64,000 nucleotides of DNA from Rhodovulum sp. ES.010 (GCF_900142935.1 NZ_FSRS01000001.1:1870001-1934000); one strand, 5' to 3'. Shown: positions 1-7,984, counted from the stretch's first letter. Made by a program: numbers and translations. The notes: generated from the letters alone by a model not told the origin.

Positions 1-918
1 AGCCCGGTTGGTGTTTACGCCAAATGGCGCGGGTTGAGCAATCGCCCGACGCGCGGAGCTCTCATCTCGCGCAGCGGGTCGGGCGATTGCGGTGGTCAGG
101 GTCTGCGCGTAGTCAGCCGGGGTCTGATAGCCCAAGGCCGAATGGGGGCGCTCGGTGTTGTAGTCGGCGACCCAGGCGGCGATCAGGTCGCGGGCATGGG
201 CGAGGTTACGAAACAGCGTCTCGTTCAAGAACTCGTCCCGCATCCGGCCGTTGAAGCTCTCGACAAAGCCATTCTGCATCGGCTTGCCCGGCGCGATGTA
301 GTGCCATTCGATCCGGTTCTCGGCGCACCACTTCAGGATCGCGTTCGAGGTCAGTTCCGTCCCGTTGTCCGACACGATCATTCCCGGCTTGCCGCGACGT
401 TCGATCAGCGCCGTCAGCTCCCGCGCGACGCGCCGGCCGGAGATCGACGTGTCCGGGATCGCGGCGAGGCATTCGCGCGTGACGTCATCGACGATGTTCA
501 GCACCCGGAACCGCCGCCCGCACGCGAACTGGTCATGGACGAAATCCAGTGACCAACGGGCATTTGCGCGCGCCTCGACCAGGATCGGGGCGCGGGTGCC
601 GATGGCCTTGCGCCGCGCGCGCCGCTTGCGGACGGTCAGCCCTTCCTCGCGGTAAAGCCGGTAGATACGGTTGATCCCCGAGGGCTCGCCCTCCCGCCGG
701 AGCAGGACGAAGAGCCGCCGGTAGCCGAACCGCCGACGCTCGTTGGCAAGCTCCCGCAATCGGCCGCGCAGTTCCGTGTCGGGTGCGCGTTGCGACCGGT
801 AGCGGATCGTCTTCCGATCCGCGCCGGCAATCTGGCACGCCCGTCGTTCCGACAGCCCGAACCGGGCCTTCAGATGCGCGACCGCCTCGCGCTTCACGAC
901 GGGCGTCACCACTTTTTT
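1..918 (-). CDS. IS3-family transposase OrfB (DDE integrase core), partial
   Basis: This is the catalytic part of the transposase, made as a fusion to OrfA by -1 frameshifting. Read from about 915 downward, it starts [16 protein letters not shown] and contains an HTH-like N-terminal part followed by the rve integrase core. The acidic residues are visible as the D of LDFVHDQF, the D of [10 protein letters not shown] and the E of [14 protein letters not shown], the classical DDE triad. The frame is still open at base 1, after the segment [11 protein letters not shown], so the C-terminus is outside the window. No independent start codon with a ribosome site is evident, which agrees with translation as an OrfAB fusion. 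Confidence 0.88.
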
Positions 919-1172
919 GAAACCAGCTCGCGCATCGCGGCCAGATCCAGCATCTGCTCCGCCAGCAGCTTCTTCAACTTGGCGTTCTCGTCCTCGAGCG
1001 CCTTCAGCCGTTTGGCCTCTGACACCGTCATGCCGCCGTATTTGGCTTTCCAGTTGTAGAACGTCCCCTCCGACATGCCGTGCTTGCGGCACAGATCGGC
1101 ACACTTCGCCCCGGCCTCATGCTCGGCCAGGATGCCGATAATCTGCTCTTCGCTGTATCTCGTTCGCTTCAT
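906..1172 (-). CDS. IS3-family transposase OrfA (helix-turn-helix)
   Basis: This 88-residue DNA-binding subunit begins [20 protein letters not shown]. It has the transposase_8 HTH (about residues 8-50, with [18 protein letters not shown]) and a leucine-zipper-like tail (about 52-75) used for multimerisation. The start is supported by a GGAGGGG ribosome site about 10 bases upstream. The last codons read through an A AAA AAG heptamer just before the TGA, where ribosomes are expected to slip into orfB. OrfA alone would bind the IS ends without catalysis. Confidence 0.92.
   Translation of the reverse strand: MKRTRYSEEQIIGILAEHEAGAKCADLCRKHGMSEGTFYNWKAKYGGMTVSEAKRLKALEDENAKLKKLLAEQMLDLAAMRELVSKKW
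912..918 (-). other. Programmed -1 ribosomal frameshift site (A AAA AAG)
   Basis: Two codons before the orfA stop, the minus strand reads A AAA AAG in the orfA frame. This is the canonical slippery heptamer of IS3 elements. A one-base backward slip leads directly into the open orfB frame (GTG GTG ACG and onward). I did not model a downstream stimulatory structure. Confidence 0.75.
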
Positions 1173-1210
1173 TGTCCGTCCCCTCCTTGGGTCGGACTCT
1201 AATCGCAGGT

Positions 1211-1235
1211 GGAGGAAAAATCCCGTGGCAGGTCA
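1211..1235. repeat. Terminal inverted repeat of the IS3-family element (one end)
   Basis: Twenty-five bases ending at 1235 form the orfA-proximal tip, read TGACCTGCCACGGGATTTTT inward on the minus strand. The boundary is inferred because the hsdS coding sequence is continuous up to 1236 and the first three IS bases then give TGA. A very similar stretch occurs at 9923-9946. The matching distal repeat is outside the window. Confidence 0.65.
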
Positions 1236-2309
1236 GGTCCCCTGCAAACCATAGCAAGACTGGTTGAAAACCATGTCGCATGCCGCCATCGCCAGTTTGC
1301 CCACGGTGCCCCTTGCGCTGATAATGGTTGTGCCTCTGGAGATCATTTTCGCTGAGCAACCATCAAAGCCAGCAGCGGTGATCTTCTTTTCGGTATCAAG
1401 AACGAAGACTGCTCCGGTTTCGGGCGCATCGACGACCGAATACCAAGGAACTTCGCCTCCCCAGTATTCCGGCACACCTGTCTTGGGGGTGCCACCGCTG
1501 ATTATCGCGACCTGATCGGAGAATGGCCGACGTTCCCACCCCTTCGGCAGGCCGTCGGGGCCGAAGCTGTCGGGGAAGAGGGCGGCGGTGGTGGGGTCCA
1601 TGTGGGCGGGGGGCTGGCCGAGGGCGCGGGCTTGGACGGGGTCGAAATCCACGAACCAGGACCGATAGAGCGCCCGCGCCATCTCCTCCAACGTCGCGCT
1701 CATCCGGCGGTTCAACTCGATCTTGTCGTCGAGGGACTGCAGGATGTCCGCGATGCGTTTCTGCTCCGCAATCGGCGGCAGGCAGATGTGAAACGCCTTC
1801 AGTTCCGGGTAGTAGATTGTCTGGTGGGTCGACCCATAGGAGAAGCGAGAGAACGAGTCCCGCTCTGCAAGCAACGCAAACTTCAGGAACCTGTAATCGA
1901 GGTTCTCAGAGCACACCCAGTTGGCAAAATCCTGACTGGTTGCCATCGGTCTACCCATGACAATCACATAGCCGACAGACGCGGTTCTGGATAGGCAAAC
2001 GGTATTGGCGGGCAGCACCCTTGCTGCCGAATTCGCGATACCGAGATCGTTGGTGTGTTGCATGGTCTCATGGATAGTCCGGCCATGATTGCTGGTTGCG
2101 TCCTTGATGCCGATCCAAGGTATCTCGCCGCCCCAGTATTCGGGCTTCTTGCGACTCGGGGTGTGCCCAGATTCCAGCCGAGCAACATCCGTGAGAGCGG
2201 TCCAACGCCACCCCTCAGGCGCAGGCGTACCCGGGTTGCCGACGCCGAGGACATACTGCCCCTCAATAACGCCGGTTGTCGCTTCCCTGCCTCCGGTTTT
2301 TCGAGCCAT
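1233..2309 (-). pseudogene. hsdS: Type I restriction-modification specificity subunit HsdS, disrupted by the IS3 element
   Basis: The remaining 358 residues show the HsdS plan. There is a first target-recognition domain with the WGGEIPWIGIKD signature, then the conserved central spacer (AEQKRIADILQSLDDKIELN), and then most of a second target-recognition domain with WGGEVPWYSVVDA. The frame ends FNQSCYGLQGT followed by TGA, and that TGA is the first three bases of the IS. Full-length HsdS proteins are usually around 400-450 residues, so the end of domain 2 and the last conserved helices are lost. The start overlaps the hsdM stop in a TAATG junction, so the two genes are translationally coupled. 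A half-functional HsdS might still bind DNA, but normal bipartite recognition is unlikely. Confidence 0.9.
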
Positions 2310-3829
2310 TACAACAGCTCTCCGAGCCGGGCCTCGATCTCGTTCTCCAGACGTCGCCCCTCGGCGAACTGTGCCCGAAGCTCCGCCGTGAGCCGGTCGA
2401 ATTTCTCCTCGAAGGGCTCGCCGTCCTCCTCGGCCGCGCCGGCGCCGACATAACGGCCCGGGGTCAGGACGTAGTTATGCTTCGCAATCTCCTCCATGGA
2501 GGCCGACTTGCAGAAGCCCGGCTCGTCGGCATAGGCGCCCGCGTCCGGCTCTCCGCGCCAGGCGTGGTAGCGGCGCGCGATGCGCGCGATCTCCTCGCGC
2601 GACAGCTCCTTCTGCTTGCGCGAGCCCGGCACCAGCGCGCCCATCTTGCGGGCATCTATGAACAGCACCTCGCCGCGGCGGTCGCGCAGCTTGGCGTCCT
2701 TGGCCACGCCGTTCGACTTGTCCCTCGCCAAGATCCAGATGCAGGCCGGAATCTGGGTGCCGTAAAAAAGCTGCCCCGGCAGTGCAATCATGGCGTCCAC
2801 CGCCTCGGCCTCGACCATGGCGCGGCGGATGTCGCCCTCTCCGCTCGACATCGACGACATGGAGCCGTTGGCCATGACCACGCCCGCGACACCCGTGCTG
2901 CCCAGCTTGTCGTAGATGTGCTGCATCCAGGCGAAGTTGGCGTTCCCGACCGGGGGCGTGCCGAATTTCCAGCGCCGATCCTCGGCCAGGATGTCGCCGG
3001 ACCAGTCCGAGATGTTGAAGGGCGGATTGGCCATCACGTAGTCGAACTTCTCGTCGGGGAAGGCATCGCGCAGGAGCGTGCCCTCGGCGTTCCATTTCAG
3101 GTTCGCCACGATCCCACGGATGGCGAGGTTCATCCGCGCGAGGCCATAGGTGGTGTGGTTCCGCTCCTGCCCATAGATGGCGAGGTCGGCCCGGCGATAC
3201 TTGTGCGCCTCGAGGAAATTCTCGGACTGGACCATGAAGGACCCCGATCCGTGGCAAGGCTCATACAGGCGGCCCTTTACCGGTTCGATCATCTGGACGA
3301 TGAGCTCGACAACCGGCTTCGGCGTGTGGAAATCGCCGCCGCGCTTGCCCTCGTTGCTGGCGAATTCGGAGATGAAATACTCGTAGATGCGGCCGATCAG
3401 GTCGAAGTCCCGGGGCGTTCCGTCGAACTCAATGTTCGAAAAGAGATCGATCAGGCCGGTGACGATGGCCGGGTCGAGCGACTCGCGTCCGAAGACCTTG
3501 GGGAGCGCGCCCTTGAGCTGCTCGTTGTCGGCCTCGATCGCGCGCATGGCGTTGTCGACCTTGACCCCGATGCCCTTGTCCTTGGCGTTCGCGGCCAGCG
3601 TGCTCCAGCGCGCGGCCTCGGGGACCCAGAAGATGCCGTCCGCCAGGTATTCGTCGACGTCCTCGGCGACCTCTTTGCCCTCGGGGAGGAGCTCGTCATA
3701 CTTCCGCTGGAAGGCGGTGCCGATGTAGCGGAGGAACAGCAGTCCCAGGGCCACATGCTTGTACTCGCCCGGGTCCATGGATCCGCGCATCTTGTCGGCC
3801 GCCGCGAAGAGCGTCTTTTCGATGGTCAT
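2309..3829 (-). CDS. hsdM: Type I restriction-modification N6-adenine methyltransferase subunit HsdM
   Basis: This 506-residue modification subunit transfers methyl groups from S-adenosylmethionine to adenines chosen by HsdS. An N-terminal helical HsdM_N region (about 1-140) is followed by the N6-MTase domain. The SAM-binding motif I is YEPCHGSGSFMV and the catalytic motif IV is VMANPPFNISDW. The start is backed by AGGAAAGGG about 8 bases upstream. The gene is complete. It is co-transcribed with the broken hsdS, while the endonuclease gene hsdR is not in this window and may lie to the left beyond the IS3. Without an intact HsdS the enzyme would be expected to lack a proper target. Confidence 0.95.
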   Translation of the reverse strand: MTIEKTLFAAADKMRGSMDPGEYKHVALGLLFLRYIGTAFQRKYDELLPEGKEVAEDVDEYLADGIFWVPEAARWSTLAANAKDKGIGVKVDNAMRAIEADNEQLKGALPKVFGRESLDPAIVTGLIDLFSNIEFDGTPRDFDLIGRIYEYFISEFASNEGKRGGDFHTPKPVVELIVQMIEPVKGRLYEPCHGSGSFMVQSENFLEAHKYRRADLAIYGQERNHTTYGLARMNLAIRGIVANLKWNAEGTLLRDAFPDEKFDYVMANPPFNISDWSGDILAEDRRWKFGTPPVGNANFAWMQHIYDKLGSTGVAGVVMANGSMSSMSSGEGDIRRAMVEAEAVDAMIALPGQLFYGTQIPACIWILARDKSNGVAKDAKLRDRRGEVLFIDARKMGALVPGSRKQKELSREEIARIARRYHAWRGEPDAGAYADEPGFCKSASMEEIAKHNYVLTPGRYVGAGAAEEDGEPFEEKFDRLTAELRAQFAEGRRLENEIEARLGELL

Positions 3830-3843
3830 CCGCCGTCCCTTTC

Positions 3844-3861
3844 CTGGCGTTGTTTCGCCAG
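3844..3861. promoter_or_regulatory. Small inverted repeat just upstream of hsdM, possible operator
   Basis: CTGGCG and CGCCAG flank a six-base spacer 15-32 bases upstream of the hsdM start. A palindrome here could bind a controller protein or form a small hairpin in the leader. No controller gene is visible nearby, so this is weak evidence. Confidence 0.25.
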
Positions 3862-4043
3862 TCGGTTGATTTGCTTGTGCCAGTTATTGTTGAGAAATGG
3901 GCTAGGATCAATTCTCCCGGTCCGCGGGTCAGAACGCCGACGCAAAGCACTCTTCGTGGCTCCCGCCGTTCTCTCCTCTCTTGCCGATCCCAGGAGGACG
4001 ACGTTAGTGTCCGCGGTGCTGGTGTAATTTCGCTGCCGCCAGC

Positions 4044-4062
4044 GGTGTAATCCTGGGTGGCC
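4044..4062. repeat. IS256 left inverted repeat (inner copy)
   Basis: GGTGTAATCCTGGGTGGCC is close to the reverse complement of 5342-5362. A second GGTGTAATTT copy lies at 4021, so the tip may be either one. Confidence 0.5.
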
Positions 4063-4124
4063 ATCGAGGTGTATGGTCGAGGTGGAGTTTGGCGACTTCA
4101 ACCACGAACCCTACGGAGACCCCG

Positions 4125-5330
4125 ATGACCAAGACGACCATGGACCTGTCCGAGCTTATGGCCAAGCACGATCAGGGAGACTTTCTTCGAACCATAGCCG
4201 AGGCGGTGCTTCAGCTGATCATGGAGGCCGATGTCGAAGGCCTGATCGGCGCTGGTCGCCACGAACGCAGCGGTGAACGCACGACCTGGCGAAACGGGTA
4301 TCGAGAGCGCGCTCTCGATACCCGTTTGGGCACACTGAACCTGCGGGTGCCGAAGCTGCGGCAGGGCAGCTATTTCCCCGGCTTCCTCGAGGCGCGGAAG
4401 ACCTCCGAGCAGGCCTTGGTCGCGGTGATCCAGGAGGCGTGGATCGGCGGCGTCTCCACCCGTCGCGTGGACGAGCTGGTGCAGGCGATGGGCCTGTCCG
4501 GCATCTCGAAGAGCACCGTGTCGAAGCTGTGCAAAGACATAGACGAGCGCGTCGGGGAGTTCCTGAACCGCCCGCTGACCGGCGAATGGCCCTACGTCTG
4601 GCTGGATGCGACCTACCTCAAGGTCCGCCAAGGCGGTCGCATCGTGCCGGTCGCGGCCATAATCGCTGTCGCCGCCAACACCGAGGGCCGGAGGGAGATC
4701 ATCGGCCTGGGCATCGGCCCATCCGAAGCCGAGACGTTCTGGACCGAGCTCCTGCGCTCCCTGAAGGCGCGCGGGCTGGGTGGGGTCAGACTGGTCATCA
4801 GCGACGCGCACACCGGACTCAGAGCGGCAATCTCAAGGGTATTCGAGGCCACGTGGCAGAGGTGCCGCGTTCACTGGATGAGGAACGCCCTCGCACATGT
4901 GTCCCGCGGCCAGCACACCGTCGTCGCCGCCGCGATCCGCCAGGCCTTCGACCAACCCGACCGAACCCAGGCCGGCGAAATCTGGCGCAAGGTCGCGGAA
5001 CAGCTGCGCCCGCGCTGGCCCAAGCTGGCCGAGCTGATGGATGCCAGCGAGCACGATGTCCTCGCCTACATGACCTTCCCTCGGCAGCACCGCACGAAGC
5101 TGCACAGCACGAACCCGATCGAGCGTTTGAACAAGGAGGTGAAGCGCCGTGCCGATGTCGTCGGGATCTTTCCGAACGAGGCCTCCATCATGCGTCTGAT
5201 CGGCGCCGTCCTGTTCGAAGCCAACGATGAATGGCAGACCTCGAGCCGCTACATGATGGTCGAGGCCTTCGCCCAGATCGACAAGGAGGAGATCGACCCC
5301 ATTCTCAGCATAACCACGAAAGCCGCCTGA
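4125..5330 (+). CDS. IS256-family transposase (mutator type)
   Basis: This 401-residue DDE transposase begins MTKTTMDLSELMAKHDQG; I chose this ATG over one 36 bases upstream because the family normally starts at this motif. The N-terminal DNA-binding half (with GIGxxR-like basic region ERTTWRNGYRERALD) is followed by the catalytic domain. The acidic residues are visible as the D of VWLDATYLKV, the D of LVISDAHTGL and the E of NPIERLNKEVKRR, and the C/H signature is QRCRVHWMRNAL. The length is normal for the family and the frame is intact, so the element could be mobile. Similar proteins are abundant in Rhodobacterales genomes. Confidence 0.93.
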   Translation: MTKTTMDLSELMAKHDQGDFLRTIAEAVLQLIMEADVEGLIGAGRHERSGERTTWRNGYRERALDTRLGTLNLRVPKLRQGSYFPGFLEARKTSEQALVAVIQEAWIGGVSTRRVDELVQAMGLSGISKSTVSKLCKDIDERVGEFLNRPLTGEWPYVWLDATYLKVRQGGRIVPVAAIIAVAANTEGRREIIGLGIGPSEAETFWTELLRSLKARGLGGVRLVISDAHTGLRAAISRVFEATWQRCRVHWMRNALAHVSRGQHTVVAAAIRQAFDQPDRTQAGEIWRKVAEQLRPRWPKLAELMDASEHDVLAYMTFPRQHRTKLHSTNPIERLNKEVKRRADVVGIFPNEASIMRLIGAVLFEANDEWQTSSRYMMVEAFAQIDKEEIDPILSITTKAA

Positions 5331-5341
5331 TCATGCCCTCA

Positions 5342-5362
5342 GGCCATCCGGGAATTTACACC
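5342..5362. repeat. IS256 right inverted repeat
   Basis: The reverse complement reads GGTGTAAATTCCCGGATGGC at the outer side, matching the left end with a few differences. It lies 12 bases after the transposase stop. Confidence 0.5.
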
Positions 5363-5513
5363 AGCTTGACGGACGTGACCGAGACGACCCAGCCATTCGA
5401 GAAAAAGAAGGTCGGCTGTGCCTGTTCTGCTGCTCAGGGATAGTGTCGGTCGTGTCGCGAATTCTGTGGAAAATCCCTGGCGGCGCGCTCCGGGCACGTG
5501 AAGTTGGCGCCGC

Positions 5514-5655
5514 TCAGGCGGCGAGGTCAAGGGGCATCGGTTCGAGGGGCTGAGAGAGGGTCTCCCATCCGTCGACCTTGCGCATCTGGATCTGACCGGA
5601 GGCCAACAGCGCCCAGAGCAGCATCGGCACGGTCTCGGCACAGGGCAGCACGGTC
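5514..5655 (-). pseudogene. C-terminal fragment of a transposase-like protein
   Basis: The minus frame reads LPCAETVPMLLWALLASG, then QIQMRKVDGWETL, and ends PLEPMPLDLAA with a stop. This looks like the conserved tail of an insertion-sequence protein common in Rhodobacterales, but I cannot assign the family with confidence. Upstream of about 5655 the sequence switches abruptly to a different remnant on the opposite strand, so only some 47 residues remain. Confidence 0.45.
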
Positions 5656-5657
5656 TC

Positions 5658-5903
5658 GGGTTCCATCGCATCCGCCATTACGGCCTGCTGGCCGGCGCGA
5701 CCCGCAAGGCCACCATCGCCCGCATCCGCGACCTGCTCGGGCAGCGGCCGCCCGAACCGGACGCGCAAGAACGGCCCTTAGCTGCCGTCCACCTACCACG
5801 CCGGATGCCGCGGTGCGGCCCGTTGAACTTGCCATTCGCTGCGCACGCCTGCGAAATCACGCCGCCAGCGAGCCGCGCATCGCGGGGTATTGCTAATACC
5901 TGA
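5658..5903 (+). pseudogene. C-terminal fragment of an IS91-like transposase
   Basis: The plus frame starts abruptly with FHRIRHYGLLAGATRKATIA. The RIRHYGLLA block is typical of the C-terminal part of IS91-family rolling-circle transposases. The frame then runs through about 45 residues of poor similarity, lacking the Cys-rich tail of full-length relatives, to a stop at 5901-5903. No N-terminal HUH/tyrosine domain is present. Its last third is also the first of the two degenerate direct repeats described for this island. Confidence 0.5.
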
Positions 5904-5919
5904 CACAAGCCATCAGATG
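5808..5919 (+). repeat. Degenerate direct repeat, copy 1
   Basis: From CCGCGGTGCGGCCCG to CATCAGATG, this stretch aligns along its length with 7877-7984. Shared blocks include GCGGCCCGT, GCCATTCGC, CGAA-TCACG, TCGCGGGG and TCAGATG. Both copies also have a matching open frame (ASRGIANT here, TSRGIADS in the other). It bounds the AT-rich gene and recombinase on the left. Confidence 0.6.
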
Positions 5920-6108
5920 ACTTGGCCCAGCCCAAACCGGTCGGTCGTTCTGTGTACCCGATAACCACGCTTTCCCCACAGGAGACCCGGAAGCGGACTA
6001 ACAAAACCTTTTCGCTTAGCTACCCCTCTAGCACTCCAAAGGCGAACAGAGTAGGCAGTCAAACGAACGATCAACGTAAGTGTGGCAATAAATTAATGGA
6101 GCTGGAAT
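5920..6108. other. Intergenic stretch before the AT-rich gene
   Basis: Base composition drops sharply here compared with the sequence to the left, marking the start of a low-GC segment that runs to about 6900. A GGAG ribosome site ends it at about 6098. No promoter could be assigned with confidence. Confidence 0.5.
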
Positions 6109-6774
6109 ATGTCTTCGAAGGAAGCAAAAGAAGATCGCAGTTCTGAATTCAAAGGGTGCCTTGTATGTAAGCACGGTCGCTTCGTGGACGACCTGCCACT
6201 ATTTGGTGAATGTCGCTGCAACCCACCTAGACCAAAAATAGATCGAAACAATGAAGTTGCTGGAAGAATTTTTCCGCATGTCCGGTTTGATGACTGGTGT
6301 GGGCGGCTTCAAGTAAAAACATCTAGGCGAACAGAAGCGCAACTCAAGAAGGTGATCCCACACCTGTCTCGAGAGCACATGTGTTCAGAGGCGAAACGTT
6401 TGCTTAATGAGGGCGACCATCTTTTGGCAATAAAGTTCTTTGAGTCCATTTATGGTGGTGGCGAAATTACAGTTCATATGATGGGCCGAATTTCAAAAAC
6501 TCTACACGACTTGATGCTCAAGAATCAAGGCGATGCTGATTTGAGATCACTATTCGTAACGTGGCTTCGGCGCGCCGCAGACATGGGGCATCCAGGAGCC
6601 TGCATCTTATATGCGCAAGTTCTTGTCGATAAGGAGTATTCATTGCTCGACGAGGGATTGTCAGAAAAATATTTAAGGCAAGCTGCAGATCTTGGGGATG
6701 AAGACGCCAAGCGGAGAATTGAGATGGGTAGTCTGTACAGAATTGATGCAAAAAGCCTTCCGGAAATCCGCTAA
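6109..6774 (+). CDS. Hypothetical protein with N-terminal Cys-rich motif and Sel1-like repeats
   Basis: This 221-residue protein has two parts. Residues 15-65 carry a Cys pattern (CLVCKHG, CRCNPP, and DWCGRL after a short Phe-Pro segment) that looks like a small zinc-binding domain. Residues 90-210 are helical and resemble Sel1/TPR-type solenoid repeats (AADMGHPGACILYAQVL; LRQAADLGDEDAKRRIE). The role is unknown; such repeats usually bind proteins. The gene is far richer in A+T than its neighbours and uses codons such as AAA, TTT and ATA freely, which points to recent horizontal transfer. The GGAG ribosome site supports the start. It lies alone between transposase remnants and a tyrosine recombinase. 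Confidence 0.7.
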   Translation: MSSKEAKEDRSSEFKGCLVCKHGRFVDDLPLFGECRCNPPRPKIDRNNEVAGRIFPHVRFDDWCGRLQVKTSRRTEAQLKKVIPHLSREHMCSEAKRLLNEGDHLLAIKFFESIYGGGEITVHMMGRISKTLHDLMLKNQGDADLRSLFVTWLRRAADMGHPGACILYAQVLVDKEYSLLDEGLSEKYLRQAADLGDEDAKRRIEMGSLYRIDAKSLPEIR

Positions 6775-7184
6775 TTACAGGTGTTTGAAGTTGATAAGTG
6801 ATAATTTTTCTCTACGAAATTCGGCTCCCACTCGACAATGGCGCAGTCGCATATATTCTCTGAATTGGATGGCGTGTGGATAACTCATTCGGTGCACTCT
6901 GGTTTTCATTGTCTGGAACCTACGCGAACGAAAGGATCAGCGCGGTGGCAAGCCAAAGCCTAATAGTCGGCGATTGGGCCGCCGCGCTTTTCAACATGCC
7001 CACCGCCTCGCCTCGCCGCGACTTCCGTCCGCTACCTGCGCATTGCGGCCGCTCGGACAGGACGCAGCGGTGGTCGACATGGGCCCCGCGGTTGCCCGCG
7101 CCGCCTCGCCGGTCCCCCGTGCTATCATGACGCACCAACGTCGGGTTGGTGTCGTGGTGGGCGTGGCGGATGGGAGGAACTGCC
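6775..7184. other. Intergenic region with composition boundary
   Basis: The first 120 bases are AT-rich and continue the composition of the preceding gene. From about 6940 the sequence returns to high GC. Only short out-of-context frames are present. The last 30 bases contain the GGGAGGAA ribosome site of the recombinase gene. No RNA gene or clear terminator was recognised. Confidence 0.5.
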
Positions 7185-7817
7185 ATGCCCACTGCCAACC
7201 TGCCTGCCATTCGCGCTTGCCGCCCCGCCTGGAACAAGGGCCGCGTCGTCGGTCAGAAACGCCCGCTGATGCCAAAACACGTCTGGGCCATCCGCGTCCG
7301 CCTCGAGATCGCCGGGAACCACCGCGACCTCGCGCTCTTCAACCTCGCCATAGACAGCAAGCTTCGGGGCTGCGATCTCGTGAAACTCAAGGTCGCGGAT
7401 GTCTACGCGGCCGGCCAGGTCAAGGAACGCGCCTCGATCATCCAGAGCAAGACCCAGCGCCCGGTCCGGTTCGAAATCACCGAGGGCACGCGCAAGTCGC
7501 TCGCGCGCTGGATGGACGAGCCCCTGATGGTCGGCTCCGAATACCTTTGGCCGGGGCGATTCCATGAACGCCTGCACATCTCGACCCGGCAATACGCCCG
7601 CCTCGTCCGGGAATGGGTTCGTTCCATCGGCCTGGATCCCACCTCCTACGGCACGCATTCGATGCGCCGCACCAAGGTCGCCCAGATCTACCGGAAGACA
7701 GGCAACCTGCGGGCCGTGCAACTCCTGCTTGGCCACACCAAGATGGACAGCACGGTCCGCTACCTCGGCGTCGAACTGGAGGATGCGCTCGCGATCTCGG
7801 AAAGCGTCGAAATCTGA
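7185..7817 (+). CDS. Compact tyrosine recombinase/integrase
   Basis: This 210-residue phage-type integrase consists almost only of the catalytic domain. The tyrosine-recombinase residues are visible: the Arg of KLRGCDLVKLKV, the H-x-x-R of GTHSMRRTKV, the His of LLLGHTKMDSTVRYLG, and the nucleophile Tyr in VRYLGVEL. The usual N-terminal core-binding domain is reduced to about 40 residues (MPTANLPAIRACRPAWNKGR). I placed the start at this ATG because GGGAGGAA lies 5 bases upstream; an upstream in-frame ATG lacks such a site. Proteins of this short type are widespread in Alphaproteobacteria, often near transposons. Direct repeats on both sides suggest it may once have moved this segment. Confidence 0.88.
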   Translation: MPTANLPAIRACRPAWNKGRVVGQKRPLMPKHVWAIRVRLEIAGNHRDLALFNLAIDSKLRGCDLVKLKVADVYAAGQVKERASIIQSKTQRPVRFEITEGTRKSLARWMDEPLMVGSEYLWPGRFHERLHISTRQYARLVREWVRSIGLDPTSYGTHSMRRTKVAQIYRKTGNLRAVQLLLGHTKMDSTVRYLGVELEDALAISESVEI

Positions 7818-7822
7818 AGTCG

Positions 7823-7848
7823 ACGGGCCGCCTTCACAGGCGGCCCGT
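7823..7848 (+). terminator. Hairpin terminator after the recombinase gene
   Basis: An 11-base perfect stem (ACGGGCCGCCT / AGGCGGCCCGT) with a TCAC loop starts 5 bases after the stop codon. The U-tract is short (GTTCC), so termination may be incomplete. Confidence 0.7.
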
Positions 7849-7876
7849 TCCGGCCATTGACCACCGCCTGGCTCCG

Positions 7877-7984
7877 CCGCGGCGCGGCCCGTCCTTCCAG
7901 CCATTCGCCGCGCCTACGAAGTCACGCAACTGGCGTACCGCACCTCGCGGGGCATCGCGGATAGCTAACCAAAACGGTCAGATG
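7877..7984 (+). repeat. Degenerate direct repeat, copy 2
   Basis: This copy aligns in the same orientation with 5808-5919, with about two thirds of positions conserved by eye. It lies just past the recombinase terminator and contains a frame ending TSRGIADS. Confidence 0.6.

Larger units (their letters stand above)
1..1235 (-). mobile_element. IS3-family insertion sequence, truncated by the left window edge
   Basis: The element carries overlapping orfA and orfB on the minus strand, the usual two-frame layout of IS3-family elements. The proteins resemble the IS407-like group. Its orfA-proximal end lies at 1235, where the minus strand begins TGACCTGCCACGGGATTTTT; this is also the point where the hsdS reading frame stops making sense. 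The other end lies outside the window, so neither the terminal inverted repeat pair nor the target duplication can be checked. The element appears intact as far as it can be seen and may be active. Confidence 0.9.
4018..5365 (+). mobile_element. IS256-family (mutator-type) insertion sequence
   Basis: A complete mutator-type transposase gene is flanked by imperfect inverted copies of a GGTGTAA(A)TTCC-like end. On the left, GGTGTAAT occurs twice, at 4021 and at 4044; on the right, the inverted form ends with TTTACACCAGC at 5365. The outer left copy shares the extra GCT next to the repeat, and the inner copy shares the following GGTGGCC/GGATGGCC block. The exact tips are therefore uncertain by about 25 bases. 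The element separates the type I locus from the rest of the island. Confidence 0.75.

Noticed and set aside
6774..7140. Short frames between the Sel1-like gene and the recombinase as possible antitoxin or excisionase genes
   Set aside because: None has a ribosome site and helix-turn-helix pattern together, and the frames overlap a composition boundary.
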